Positions 1 to 10,878 of a DNA stretch of 64,000 nucleotides are shown here, piece after piece. The translations under genes were made by a program, and so were the position numbers. The stretch is taken from contig JAIWNF010000002.1 in NCBI GenBank assembly GCA_025093555.1, forward strand, positions 1,240,001 through 1,304,000. Reading direction: 5' to 3'. The notes under the pieces were generated by a model, which was not told where the DNA came from, ran no database searches, and saw only the letters and a program-made list of their open reading frames with translations. This DNA comes from Circinella umbellata (taxonomy: Eukaryota > Mucoromycota > Mucoromycetes > Mucorales > Lichtheimiaceae). Position 1 is the stretch's first letter. Each line of letters opens with the position of its first letter.

Positions 1-314
1 AATTCAGGCGATGGATAAGAATCTGCCGATGAAGCTGAAGAAGTGGCTCTTGTGCGATGAAGTTGAAGACTATCAATAGGTGAACTTGTTGTACTACTCA
101 TACTATTCATTATATTACTATTAATGCCGTTATTATTGTTATTATTATTATTAGGATCATATACATAATAGTTTCGTAAAGACGATGGAAACCGTTCATG
201 ATCTCCTTCTTTTACTGTGGATACAAAACTGACATGTTGCTGTCGAAATTGTTGTTGTTGTTGCTGCTGCTGCTGTTGCTGCTGCTGTTGTTGTTGTTGA
301 TGAAAATCAGACAT
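1..314 (-). CDS. N-terminal part of a Gln/Asn-rich protein, cut by the window edge
   Basis: An open frame starts at the ATG at 314-312 and stays open to base 1, so at least 104 residues are present and the rest lies outside the window. It begins MSDFHQQ and runs into about 17 consecutive glutamines (CAA/CAG mix, 245-300), followed by FRQQHVSFVSTVKEGDHERF, a YYVYDP segment, an asparagine run and a Ser/Thr-rich stretch ending near SSASSADSYPSPEF. The low-complexity, probably disordered N-terminus resembles fungal transcription or signalling regulators, but no domain is visible, so no function is assigned. The leucine-rich frame on the opposite strand is only the antisense of the polyglutamine codons. 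Codon-level continuity on both sides of the repeats makes a real gene likely. Confidence 0.6.
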   Translation of the reverse strand, partial: MSDFHQQQQQQQQQQQQQQQQQFRQQHVSFVSTVKEGDHERFPSSLRNYYVYDPNNNNNNNNGINSNIMNSMSSTTSSPIDSLQLHRTRATSSASSADSYPSPE

Positions 315-526
315 TGTGTTGTTGTTGCTGTTGTTTTGGTATATATATATAAAATGTATATAAGCTTGTGGGTAACAAAAAAAGAAAAAGAAATAAGAAA
401 AAAGGACAAACTCTCCGCGTCAATGTCGTAATGAATCCCAACCGTGAAATATATAATAATCCGGGAATGAAAACTGGTCTTTTTTTTTTTGGCGTATTGG
501 TCACAAAAAAAAATGGATTATAATTA

Positions 527-563
<37 letters not shown>

Positions 564-3500
564 GGTGGGGGGGTGGGGGAGGAGATAAGTATAAGTTTAT
601 ATTTATATGATAATAATAAAAAAAGAAGAAAAAAGAAAATGTGTGGTGTTGTGTGTGTGAAGCGAGAAGGGGAGAGCTTCCAAAAAAGAAACTTTTGCTG
701 TTATAATTATTATTTAAAGACTTTCTTTTTTTTTTTTTTAGCCGCGTGAGTAATAAAAGAAAACGAGTGGTTATAATGCCCTTCGAAAAAAAAATAATAA
801 AGAAACTCTCTCCCTTCCCCCCCCCCAAATCACTCCGCTCATTAACCTATTTACAACTCTAAACAATTCTTCTTCTCCCGTCCCCCCCGCCGCCCAATTC
901 TCTCTCTCTTTTTTCTAGTAAAATCTACTTTTTTTTTATTAATAAGATGCTATATTTATAAATACTTGGGATTATTATTGTATTTTTAATAATATGTTTA
1001 AATAGTTTAAGTGTATTACATCATTTCATCCAAAAATGGGATTGTTCACCTTGTTTCGTGTTACCTCAACAACCTAAAATGGGAGCCCACAAAAAAAGTA
1101 GAAGACGCTGATTTTGAATTCTAAATGGTTGTGCAAAGTAATGCATTCCAAAAAATAAAGTCGAGTTTCTTTTCACAATGGATATACAGTTTTCTTTAAC
1201 AAGGCCATGTTGTTGATGTCAGAACGGAATGGAGTATTATGTGGATCTTTGTGTTATTGACAAGGAAAGTTATAATTTGCTATCGAATAAGTTCTCATAT
1301 GTACTTTTTAGATAAACTTTTATAAAGATGATCTAATCCCATAGTCCCCTTCAGTTACTGATAAAAGAAACATGGAGTCTGTTGATATAGAGCTATGCAA
1401 TTAAAATAATTCTATATGCAGTCACTGGCTTAATTGGATGATATATTAGTTTGAGAGTTCCAAAGCGTATTGAAAAGAGAGAAAACTTGGGTGCGAAACT
1501 GATAACTACAGCATTTAGGAACAATAACAAGGCATTATTTGAGCTTTTTAAAAAATAACTCTTGATGAAACGGACAAAGTACGTATCCTGAAATAAAGGA
1601 ACATTATCTTTGTCAATGTATAATTGTTTTCATTCATAGATCCAGTAGAGATTATAGAAAAGTATAATTCATTTTGTCGAAGATATGATCGGTATGTCTT
1701 TTTTTTTTTTTTGCTCTTGAACTGAATCCAGTTCTGGTCTTTTGTCAAAAGTATAAGGGGGAAAGAGAAATAACCTTCTGACAAAAAAAGTCATTTTATG
1801 ACTATTATTTAAATTACATTTTAAAGGGGATGTGTCTCTTTCATTCAGCAAAATGGTTTGTCAAGTGTCTCAATTAATTAAAAAAGGCTGTACGTAAAAA
1901 CTGACAACGATCCGATATCAATTTTTATTTGTATTGGATATTGCAGTCCCTAGCCCCCTTTGAATAAGTGATACTGTCACTTAAGTGAATTAAATAACGT
2001 GTGATATGATGGCAAGTTGCAGACTAGGGAAAATTGAAAGTATCGGTAAAAAAAAAAGTGATACGTACGTATTGGGTTATTTTAACAAGAATAAGAAAAA
2101 AAAAACAAGATTAAAATCCTTTGAAACTAGAATTAAGTTACTGTATCATTTTTTTTTTACTACGACGTATTTATACTTTTTTCTATTTTCTACGAGTGAT
2201 GGGGGGGGGGGTTTATTAAATGATGTAATTAATTGATATTAGAGTCAAGTACACTTGGCGGATGAACCCTTAATATTGAAAAGGTTACTATAAGTAGTTA
2301 TATTAGTTTGAAATCTATTTTTCGAGCTTAGCTTTATAATAGTCTCTCTTTTAAATTCTTTAAGTTGACAAGGCATACAACATCGTTTGTTATGCGATTT
2401 TACTCATCTGGGATAAGGAGATAATGTTCTTATTATATAACAGAGGGTGTATAATTATGGAAGATCTTGGTGTGTTATCAGATGAAACGGCAGATGGAAA
2501 TGGAATTTACTTGCTAGCAGCAATACCAAAAAAAAAAAGAAGGGTGACTCACAATAACAAGATACAGAGATTTTTCAGCGTGATAAATGATTACGTTTCA
2601 GGTACCGTGACGCGGCCCATTCCTGGCATATAAAAAAAACCAACTGACATTCTATCAACATATGTAGCATTAAATGGTTACGATCTAGAATACGCTGAGA
2701 AAAAAAAAAGTGAGTGGTCTTTTTCTCCTTATCATTGACTTCAAAACCTGAGAATCAAAGGGTCATACTTCAACACATTGTTGCGTGACAAAAATAGTAT
2801 GTGTCTATGCAAAGAAGAGAGTGGGGTAGTGGTACTGGTATTGCTAAATTTTATTTCTCCATACACAAGGGATTGCCCCAAACGTATGTTGGACCAGGGT
2901 GGATACCCGATACTGTCCAGACGAATGTCAGCAGTCAATCCGTCGACTATCGAAATACGACCTTCTTCATATACTCAGACACACACTCTCACTCTGCTGC
3001 GCCAGAGTTATTCATAAAAATCAGGAATACCCTCTACAATATTGGGCTTGAAATAATCCATGGTCTCCATCGTCAGAGTCAAAAAGCAGAGTTTGAAGAT
3101 ATGTGCTTCTCGTCGATGGCAGTTTTTGATGTTCATCAGTGCAGTAACCAAATATTACCCAGGTCTATCAGCAGCCATAGAAAAATAAAATGAAATAAAT
3201 ATTACTGATATCCATCATATATACTGGTTTAAAAGCATCTCTACGAAAGAGAATCTATGGCCCGAGAGGAGCATAACAAAAGGCATAAGAATCCTATAAA
3301 ATCGAGTTAACTTCAAAGGGATAGTATCAAAAGAGGTTCATCCATTAGGACTACTGACTCAATGCATCTCTCCACAAAGAGCATCCAAAAATATACCACG
3401 CATACTATACAAAATAGTGGGGTTGTTGTTGTTGAGAATTGGCTGGAAGCAACTTGTGTCATGCATTTTCGTAGAAAAAGCACCAAAAAAAAAAAGTTCT

Positions 3501-4174
3501 TTTGGCTCTCGCCCTTTTTTTTTCTTCTCATTCACCAATCGTCTCTGTTCATTCAACTTTTGAAATATATGCGGTCAGGTTTCAATCACTACTCATCAAT
3601 CAGCTGTGCACCAAAAAATGAACACGTAAAAAACGAAATCACCAAACCACCAAACCACCAAACCACCAAAAGAAAATAATGTGATATCATAATAAAAGAC
3701 CATTAACTACCACTCCAAAATTGAACAAGAAACAGCCATAAGTATTCACAGTGGATGCTCCATGGTGTGTCAGTCATGTCAACAAATTAACATGGAAAAA
3801 GTTAGTCCCTGGGAATAGGAACACTATGATCGGGCATCGCTGCCACAGCTCACATTATTGCGAACAACATAACCCCCCCCCCAAAAAAAAAAAAAAGCAG
3901 AGCAAGGGCATCTTCTTCAGGAACTCGACAATTGAGTGTTGTTATAGACTAGAGCCAAGTTTATGATGGAATTTTCCTTTCGATCAGGATTGATACAGTA
4001 AAAAGAAATTACTTATAAAGTTTGAAGCTAGCACTTTATGCTGCGGAGAGTAACTTGTACAACTCAAACGGAAAAGTATGCTTTGGCAACCGTACCCAAA
4101 GACCTTGCTATTCTTACCAAGTTAATTAAATACCATCTTCGAGGAATTGACCGAGAAATTCTGATATACTCGAA
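315..4174. other. Gene-poor, repeat-rich intergenic stretch
   Basis: Nearly 3.9 kb with no gene I can support. It holds homopolymer tracts (A-run about 531-559, G-rich 560-585, C-runs near 825 and 880, G-run near 2205), an octanucleotide minisatellite at 3641-3670 and many degenerate AT stretches. The longest plus-strand frame (2801-3193, 130 codons) begins MSMQRREWGSG and looks protein-like in composition but has no recognisable motif, no consistent splice context and no clear promoter. It could be a decayed gene or chance. The 315-900 part is the presumed promoter and 5' region of the left-edge gene. Confidence 0.6.
3641..3670. repeat. Octanucleotide minisatellite (ACCAAACC)n
   Basis: The 8-bp unit ACCAAACC is repeated almost perfectly three and three-quarter times. 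It lies in non-coding sequence between A-rich tracts and probably arose by replication slippage. Confidence 0.85.
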
Positions 4175-5685
4175 CACCACGGTAAAAATTTTGGTTAAAA
4201 GCTGTGAATAGATGTTATAATCAGTAAGTCGTGGTGAATAGAGGTTGATATAGGTTATAACAAAAAAAAAGATGTTATTTTTCGTGGTTTCACGTTAAAA
4301 AAATGGGTTAATATCAGTGAACTTTGGTTGAAGGAGTGATAAGCAGTTAATAAACGTTGACCATGGTGGTTTCGGAATTATTGTTGTGAATTCTGGTTTG
4401 GGAATTCGCGTTACGCGTTTTTTTAATCGAACCCCCTTCTTTTTTCTTGTTTATTTTTTTATTAAGAATCATCTTTACATGGATCAACAACAAGCGTCAT
4501 TCCAACAATTAATTTAAGAGTTAGCAGCTGTACAAAGGCAATTAGCTTTAGTATCTGCGCAACCCACAGAAGCTACTACATCAAACACGCCACTGCCAGT
4601 AGATAGAGTGATCCGACGTCCCCCTACACAGTCAAATGGAAAAACAGCTTTTATAAAAATAAAAAAACGACACACTTTGGACGTGATCAGTCTTTCTAAC
4701 AAATTCAACGAAGAAGATTTGGAAGTAAAGTACAACACAATCGAAAGCTATGCCAATACAAATGTAGACAGTCTTGCCAGATCAAATAGTCAAGATGGAC
4801 AGAAAGAAATTATTCCAAAAGATGGGCTAAATTGAATAATGACGTGAAGAGTAATGCGATTGCAGATTTTGAAGCGATTGTATTACAAACGCAAAATATT
4901 CCATTGTATAAGTGCAAAACTCATTGGTGCGCAGAGCATATGCTGAGGGGAAGATGGGACAACAGATTTGGCTCTCGTGCTAAAAAGACCAAGTAAATTA
5001 ACTAATGCTTTGAACATGATTATTCAATGCTGGATATCCATGGTATTTCCAATTCACTATTATACAATTTTTTAAATATATTAGAAAAAACTAACGAACA
5101 GAAAACTGAGGGTAAGTTTATTAGCTTTCTCTCTCACTTTTTTTAAATTCTCAACAACAATAATCGTTCTAAACTGACGTACATATACCTGGATTGCAGT
5201 GAGAGTTCAAGTTCTACTTCTACCACCAGTCTCGCTCAAACTTAAAAGTAAGCTCATTGTTTCTCATTGTATATATATATATAGTGTGCATTACGAATCT
5301 ACAAATGGTTATATGGTGCTCATTTGATCCTATATGTAATGATTCATATAGCTGTGATTCTTCTACGACCGCTCTTGCTCAAATCCAAAAACACTGAGTA
5401 AAAAAAGTAAAAAGTAAACTTTTTAATTGTGTCATCTACGTGTATAGCAAGTAGTATAAAAGAAACAATATATATAACCATATAAAATGTATATAATGAA
5501 ATAAAGGATATATTGATTTTCAGTAAAATTCAACTGCTAGGTGTTATTTTACGTTGAGCACTTAGGTAAAATATGTGAATATTCGGTTATTATCTATGAT
5601 CCGTTAATTTCGGTTACTTTCGATGAAATTGCCAACCGATATTCACAAATTATAACATAAAATCACTGAATATTTTACCGTGGTG
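4175..5685. mobile_element. Candidate DNA-transposon-like element with terminal inverted repeats
   Basis: The 13-mer CACCACGGTAAAA at 4175-4187 is matched by its exact reverse complement TTTTACCGTGGTG at 5673-5685. Beyond the perfect 13 bp the termini keep weaker similarity: both include a TGTTATAA-type motif further inside. The 1.5-kb interior carries a broken gene (4479-5244). No clear target-site duplication is visible; the flanks read CTCGAA and GAACCA. The interior encodes no transposase I can recognise, so the element is either non-autonomous or a gene captured between inverted repeats. Confidence 0.5.
4479..5244 (+). pseudogene. Broken gene inside the terminal-inverted-repeat element
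   Basis: A frame starts at ATG 4479 (MDQQQASFQQLI), hits an in-frame TAA at 4515-4517 and continues in the same frame (ELAAVQRQLALVSAQ, then VDRVIRRPPTQSNGKTAF) to a stop at 4835. Shifting frame near 4825 gives a further protein-like stretch, WAKLNNDVKSNAIADFEAIV and HWCAEHMLRGRWDNRFGSRA, ending KKTK at 4996. Downstream, an intron-like segment (GTAAGT near 5110 to GCAG near 5198) leads to a Ser/Thr-rich tail ending SLAQT before TAA at about 5244. The N-terminal heptad-like Gln/Leu part suggests a coiled coil. With at least one nonsense codon and one frameshift it is probably dead. The family is not recognised; dispersed fungal repeat-gene families look like this. Confidence 0.4.
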
Positions 5686-5699
5686 GAACCATAAAGAGT

Positions 5700-7158
5700 C
5701 TACAACAATAGCCCAGGGAGGGCTGTGTATCTTGATCTTGTGTATGCGAAACTTATGCTAATTTGGAGTGAAGAGCCCAAGGTCGATGAATTTCCACCCA
5801 ACCCAACCACCTGGAGAAGCAGAAGGTTTTTTTTTTTCAAGCATTATATTGCTACTGTATCGAATTGCTGCGTCCAATTAAACAATCATACATGTAGTAA
5901 GTAAATAATCCTTGTTCCGATTGAATGAAATTATGTATACGTTTGCTAAATTAATTTATAGTGTCGGGCTATCTGGTATTATTAATACAGTAAATGGTGA
6001 CGAGAGATTGAAGATTTACATTGGAAAGGAGCTGTTTGAAACGCTGGAGAGATCATGTTTGATTGACATCACAGAAGAAAGGTTGGGGTCATGGGAAGAT
6101 GCATCGTAGTAGGACCCTGGATTTTGCACTCCTGCCAATTTGAAAACCTCACGTTCCGCAACTTTTCTGAAGGAAGTGTCACCTTGACGAAACCGGCGGT
6201 CTACTGTCGTTGTTAAAAAATTAAAAACAGTAATCTGTTTTTCGAACGCTTGTTTGAAAACAACGATAGAGTGCTGGGACTCAAGCGCTCTATATTCGAA
6301 AAGAAGATCAGAGTGATTGATAAAGGAGTATACAACAAAGAGTCAGCCGAACTCCAAGTATACGATATCATGGAATCCTTGTAAGTAAAGTCTAAGTAAG
6401 CTGTTGTTAGTCATGATTCACAGCTCCAGTCCACTAATCATATTTTCATTTAGAATGGATATGGTCCAGTTCAAGAAAAATATAAGAGACCCGTCAGAAA
6501 CTGAAAGTTTGACGGCATGGTACAATGTGCTAAGTGTACTATTTAGAAATACAAGAATTGAACTTCGAATGTAAGTGTGTTAAATTAATGTATAATTTTT
6601 AATTTGAAAATCATGCTAATAATTGATTGCTTAATATAGTGGGGAAACAATTTCAGAATCAAGTAAAAACGAACGTCGTGAAAATGAGATGGCGGAATCT
6701 GGAACCAGTCGAAATGTTTTTGGAATGAAAATCGATATGCTAGTGAAAGCTGACTGTCAAGATAGTCTTCAGTCGGTCGAACTTGCCGCAAACGAGTTCA
6801 AACGTGAATCTGTATCAGTTGAATGATGGCATAATACAACTGAACCGTAACCTCCGTTCGAATGCGTGCATTCTTTCTGAGTTGACAAGACGATTTGAAA
6901 TGAAAGAAACAAATTCTTGTCAATTGGGTCCTCTCGTACTTGATGCTATCGGTAAGTTTCTTTTATATTGTCCGCTCAAACAAAGATGGGAAAGTTTAAT
7001 CGATACATAAAACATTACAGGATACAGCGGCTATTTTTATAAATTATATCGCATTTGTTGCTGCGAAACTTGTTGACGATACAATTATGTTACCACGAAC
7101 ACATGTTGAATTTGCGAATTTTCTTGAGTCAAATAGACTACTGGCAGGATCAACCAGG
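5700..7158 (+). pseudogene. Degenerate multi-exon gene of an amplified family (copy 1)
   Basis: Several protein-like blocks lie in order on the plus strand with splice-like joints: MYTFAKLIYSVGLSGIINTV (5930-6100), LGLKRSIFEKKIRVIDKGVY (about 6275-6380), MDMVQFKKNIRDPSETESLT (6455-6570) and GETISESSKNERRENEMAES (about 6643-6820). A frameshift near 6785 leads into LYQLNDGIIQLNRNLRSNAC, then an intron (GTAAGT 6952 to ACAG 7020) and GYSGYFYKLYR. The tail reads FANFLESNRLLAGSTR before a GTAAC donor near 7159. Stops and frameshifts between blocks indicate a decayed gene. Part of it recurs at 10566-10870, and a related block lies at 62918-63075, so it belongs to a family dispersed in this genome. 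I do not recognise its function. Confidence 0.45.
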
Positions 7159-7540
7159 TAACTACTAACATAGGCTTCCCTAAGACCAAACAATATGTTG
7201 AATATATTGTTGTACTATAAGGTAATTACTTTTAGGATATACAACTACTAGTGGCCTTTTGGGATTGTGAGAGAGAATTTTTGAATTGACGAGTATGTCT
7301 TCATTGATTATAGAATTACTTTGTGCAATCAACTCAGGCTATTCCCCACCTTATTGACACTTTGGGGGATCCCACTAAAAATCGTGTAGTCCCCCCATCG
7401 TGTAATTAAAGTCACACTTAACATTATATCGCCGCTCTGCAAAAAAAACAAGCTTTATAGTGTACCTTTTTTTTTGATCGTGTACCTTTACATTTTGATC
7501 GTGTACTTCACATTTCAATCTTATACTTTATTTTAAAATC
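7159..7540. other. Upstream flank of the transposase ORF
   Basis: No gene is seen. At 7440-7535 there are imperfect direct repeats of a GTGTACCTTT/GATCGTGTAC motif just upstream of the transposase start. These may be part of an element terminus or promoter. Confidence 0.35.
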
Positions 7541-8845
7541 ATGTCATTGGCCTATAAAATCACACATTTTAAAGCATCTTTCCCCCAGGGATTTTATATT
7601 GAACGTTCAGCTGCTAAATTCGACTTTAAGCTCGATCGTTATGTTGATTTCGATTTGAACATTGGTTGGGCAATGAAAAATGTAAACAGCAATCTTCGTT
7701 CTGCCAAAGGAAATGTCCGAAGATACACCAAGACGTGCCAAGGTTTTGTTTACTGTGGAACGGAATCTTGCGAGTTTTACAATAAGCAATGTCGACCTGC
7801 AGTTTCAAATCAGGCTTTAAAAAAGCAACTTGAGAAGGGTTGTGAGTTGTGTAATCGTCCTTTATTGCATAACAACACATGTACTGCTTCTGCGGAATAT
7901 ATATTTGATGAGGACGTGTGCACGCTTACTCACTTTGGAACACACGTCCACAACGATTTCCAATCGAAGGATGACGGTTTCAAGGAAACAAAGGAAGATG
8001 AAAAGAGGAAGAGAATGGTGTATATAACGAAACGTTTGTCGGTCCAACAGCAAAAGAAACTTGATGATTATCTTGTCAAACATCCGCATATTACACCAAA
8101 AGCTGCAGTAGTTGGTAACAATCCAGTTACAGGTCAAGTTGTTGTCTTAGTCACTGGTATTGATCCAGTTTTGGGTAAAAGGGATCGCACTGAATATGAA
8201 TTGAAAAAGGCACGAATCCGTACAGGGAAGGTGGCAGGTGATTTATTCGAAGAATTTGATCGCATTCAACACAATTATCCAGGGTACATATACTCTGCAA
8301 GTGTAGCATTGGATGCATTTATTATCACGTTTCGCGCTCCTGAGATGTCTAGTTTTGTTGATATGAAACTATTCCCTGTGATTACAGATGTCACATTCAA
8401 GGCTGTGAAGAACTCTGGCAAGCATAAGAGATATCTTTGTTCATCGACTCTGTATTTTAGCTCGATAAGAAGATATGCTTTAGTATTTCAAGCTATTATT
8501 GGGGGCTTAAGTGAAATGTACTTCCGCCAGTACTTTCTGGCATTTTTCACAGCTTATAAAGTCGACTTTATATCTGAAGACAATTTCCTCGGTATGATAA
8601 TAGACTTTTCTGCTGCGCAAAGGAAGGTATTTCTTTCAGCATACAAAATGTATACTTACGGACGAGAAGATGGATTGAAATACCTTAAGGGATGCTATAT
8701 GCACTGGATGAAATCCGTTCAGCTAGTTAGTAGTAATGGTAATTTGGTACGTCAAGAAGACAGGGATGACTTCTTGCGACTTGTATATAGTATCCGAACA
8801 ACAGAGAATGGAAGTGTATTTAATAGCACTCTCGATCGTTGGTAA
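7541..8845 (+). CDS. Mutator-like (MULE-type) transposase, probably C-terminally truncated
   Basis: Intronless 434-codon ORF. The N-terminal third holds a Cys/His cluster (C66, C72, C77, C84, C101, C104, H110, C114, then HFGTHVH at 131-137), resembling the FLYWCH/WRKY-GCM1-type zinc module that precedes the catalytic core of MULE transposases. The core shows the first acidic motif VITDVTFKAV (D283), a second acidic residue in GMIIDFSAAQ (D355), and the CxxH signature in KGCYMHW (C385, H388) typical of this superfamily. The expected third acidic residue should follow CxxH. The frame instead ends LDRW only 46 residues later, exactly where the tandem array starts (shared bases CGATCGTTGG), so the 3' part appears to have been replaced. 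It would act on transposon ends in the nucleus if functional. The family call is from motif spacing; inactivity is inference. Confidence 0.65.
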   Translation: MSLAYKITHFKASFPQGFYIERSAAKFDFKLDRYVDFDLNIGWAMKNVNSNLRSAKGNVRRYTKTCQGFVYCGTESCEFYNKQCRPAVSNQALKKQLEKGCELCNRPLLHNNTCTASAEYIFDEDVCTLTHFGTHVHNDFQSKDDGFKETKEDEKRKRMVYITKRLSVQQQKKLDDYLVKHPHITPKAAVVGNNPVTGQVVVLVTGIDPVLGKRDRTEYELKKARIRTGKVAGDLFEEFDRIQHNYPGYIYSASVALDAFIITFRAPEMSSFVDMKLFPVITDVTFKAVKNSGKHKRYLCSSTLYFSSIRRYALVFQAIIGGLSEMYFRQYFLAFFTAYKVDFISEDNFLGMIIDFSAAQRKVFLSAYKMYTYGREDGLKYLKGCYMHWMKSVQLVSSNGNLVRQEDRDDFLRLVYSIRTTENGSVFNSTLDRW

Positions 8846-9998
8846 TACCAGTACAGCCAATGTTGGCGGTTTCAACTCTCTTCATTGGTCTTTCGAAGGA
8901 CATCTGTGACTCAGTTTTCTGTGTACCATGTTCTTTGAGTGCTGGTTATTCTTTGGCACACCCAATGTTTGACGGTCTCAACTCTCTTCATTGGGCTTTC
9001 GAAGAGCATCTGTGACTCAGTTCTCTGTGTACCATGTTCTTTGAGTGCTGGTTATTCTTTGGCACACCCAATGTTTGACGGTCTCAACTCTCTTCATTGG
9101 GCTTTCGAAGAGCATCTGTGACTCAGTTCTCTGTGTACCATGTTCTTTAAATGGTTGTAACTGCTAGATTATTTTGGATGGCAAACGACATTTTTATTGG
9201 TAAGCATTATTAAAGTATACGCTATATCCACCTTCTCAACAAATAGATTTATTGATTCCTTTTTATTGTTTAGCTTCCATGATGTCGATAAAAGCACTTC
9301 GATCGTTGGTAATACCAGTACAGCCAATGTTGGCGGTTTCAACTCTCTTCATTGGTCTTTCGAAGGACATCTGTGACTCAGTTTTCTGTGTACCATGTTC
9401 TTTGAGTGCTGGTTATTCTTTGGCACACCCAATGTTTGACGGTCTCAACTCTCTTCATTGGGCTTTCGAAGAGCATCTGTGACTCAGTTTTCTGTGTACC
9501 ATGTTCTTTGAGTGCTGGTTATTCTTTGGCACACCCAATGTTTGACGGTCTCAACTCTCTTCATTGGGCTTTCGAAGAGCATCTGTGACTCAGTTCTCTG
9601 TGTACCATGTTCTTTGAGTGCTTGTAACTGCTAGATTATTTTGGATGGCAAACGACATTTTTATTGGTAAGCATTATCAAAATATACGCTATATCCACAT
9701 TCTCAACAAATAGATTTATTGGTTCCTTTTTATTGTTTAGCTTCCATGATGTCGATAAAAGCACGTTTTTCTTCTTCGATCGTTGGTAATACCAGTACAG
9801 CCAATGTTGGCGGTTTCAACTCTCTTCATTGGTCTTTCGAAGGACATCTGTGACTCAGTTTTCTGTGTACCATGTTCTTTGAGTGCTGGTTATTCTTTGG
9901 CACACCCAATGTTGACGGTCTCAACTCTCTTCATTGGGCTTTCGAAGAGCATCTGTGACTCAGTTCTCTGTGTACCATGTTCGCTGAGTGTTGGTTAC
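8833..9998. repeat. Higher-order tandem array of 106-bp units
   Basis: Eight copies of a 105-106-bp unit start at 8858, 8963, 9069, 9325, 9430, 9536, 9802 and 9907, each beginning CAATGTT and containing GGTCTCAACTCTCTTCATTG or its variant. They are nested in larger blocks beginning CGATCGTTGGTAATACCAGT: block A 8833-9299, block B 9300-9776, block C 9777-9998. In each block the first unit is a 105-bp variant (TGTTGGCGGTTTC) followed by one or two 106-bp units. Blocks A and B end with a shared 130-170-bp spacer (ATTTTGGATGGCAAACGACA ... TTTATTGTTTAG) that looks like an intron with its flanks. The unit is not a multiple of three, so short ORFs across it are artefacts. Very low divergence points to recent amplification. 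Confidence 0.9.
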
Positions 9999-10565
9999 CA
10001 GGTGGATGACTTGGATACGTAAGACGTGTTTATATTAAGGTATGTAGGAATTTTCTATTTTTTTTTTGTGTATCGTACATGGGAGATGCTCATGGCATCA
10101 TGGTATGGATGTTACTGTTGTATGATAATAACATGCAAAACAAAGGAGACTAGTTCATAGTGTGTGTAAACTTGTTTTTTACAAAACAGAATCAATGTAT
10201 CTTTGGGGCTATTACAGTAGGTTTGAGTATCATTACCTTTTTCTTTTTGATTGATAATTCACCAGAGAAGAGGAAGAGGTTGTGCCACAAGAACGGAAAA
10301 CAATGCTGTGTTACGAGCACACCAAATCTATGGGTACCACATTACTGAAGCTTTCAAGGAACGATAGTTGCTTCTTACTTGTCTTGCCATGATTGCAAAC
10401 AAGTTGTTTGGACATCTTTGTTGCAAGTTTTACTTTTCCTTTCCTTTGGTAATCAACCATACTTTTCTTTTTTTTTTTTTTTTTGAAAAAAAATGGCACA
10501 ATGTAGATTGTAATAGTGAACAAAATCGATTTACTAAAAATGTAATGGTTAATGATAGAATCCAT
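9999..10565. other. Intergenic stretch after the tandem array
   Basis: No gene is supported. Two overlapping short frames (10160-10348 plus, 10311-10565 minus) are low-complexity or chance. The segment ends at the second copy of the family relic. Confidence 0.4.
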
Positions 10566-10878
10566 TCAACTGAACCGTAACCTCCGTTTAAATGGATGTA
10601 TTCTTTCTAAATCGACGAAACGATTTGAGATGACAGGAACAAACTCTTGTCAAATGAGTGCTATTGTGCATGATGCTATCGGTAAGTTTGTTTTATATTG
10701 TCTGTGCTCAAACAAAGATGGGAAAGTTTAATTGATCCGTTTTATATACATAAAACATAACAGGATACGGCGGTTATTTCTATAAATTATATCGTCGCAA
10801 GAACGCATTTGTTGGTGCAAAACGTGTGGGCGGCACCATCATTTTACCACGAATACTTACACATCTTTTTGATTAAAG
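10566..10878 (+). pseudogene. Degenerate gene fragment of the amplified family (copy 2)
   Basis: This stretch matches 6836-7100 over most of its length at DNA level (shared ACTGAACCGTAACCTCCGTT, GATGCTATCGGTAAGTTT and CTCAAACAAAGATGGGAAAG). It includes the same intron (GTAAGT near 10681, ending AACAG near 10763). After the intron it encodes GYGGYFYKLYRRKNAFVGAK and then RVGGTIILPRILTHLFD before a stop. It is better preserved than copy 1 downstream of the intron, where copy 1 has lost several bases. Substitutions and stop codons upstream of the intron indicate decay. The transposase, tandem array and this copy lie side by side, so copies 1 and 2 flank the array. Confidence 0.5.

Noticed and set aside
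198..431. Leucine-rich ORF on the plus strand
   Set aside because: It is the antisense translation of the polyglutamine codons of the left-edge minus-strand gene.
2801..3193. 130-codon ORF in the left gene-poor block
   Set aside because: No motif, no splice or promoter context; kept only as a note in the intergenic entry.
8833..9998. Possible CRISPR-like array
   Set aside because: Units are contiguous near-identical 106-bp repeats with no unique spacers, and the genome is eukaryotic.
8939..10022. Series of 60-79 codon ORFs with repeated peptide SLSAGYSLAHPM
   Set aside because: They are produced by the 106-bp tandem units, which are not a multiple of three, and lack independent coding evidence.
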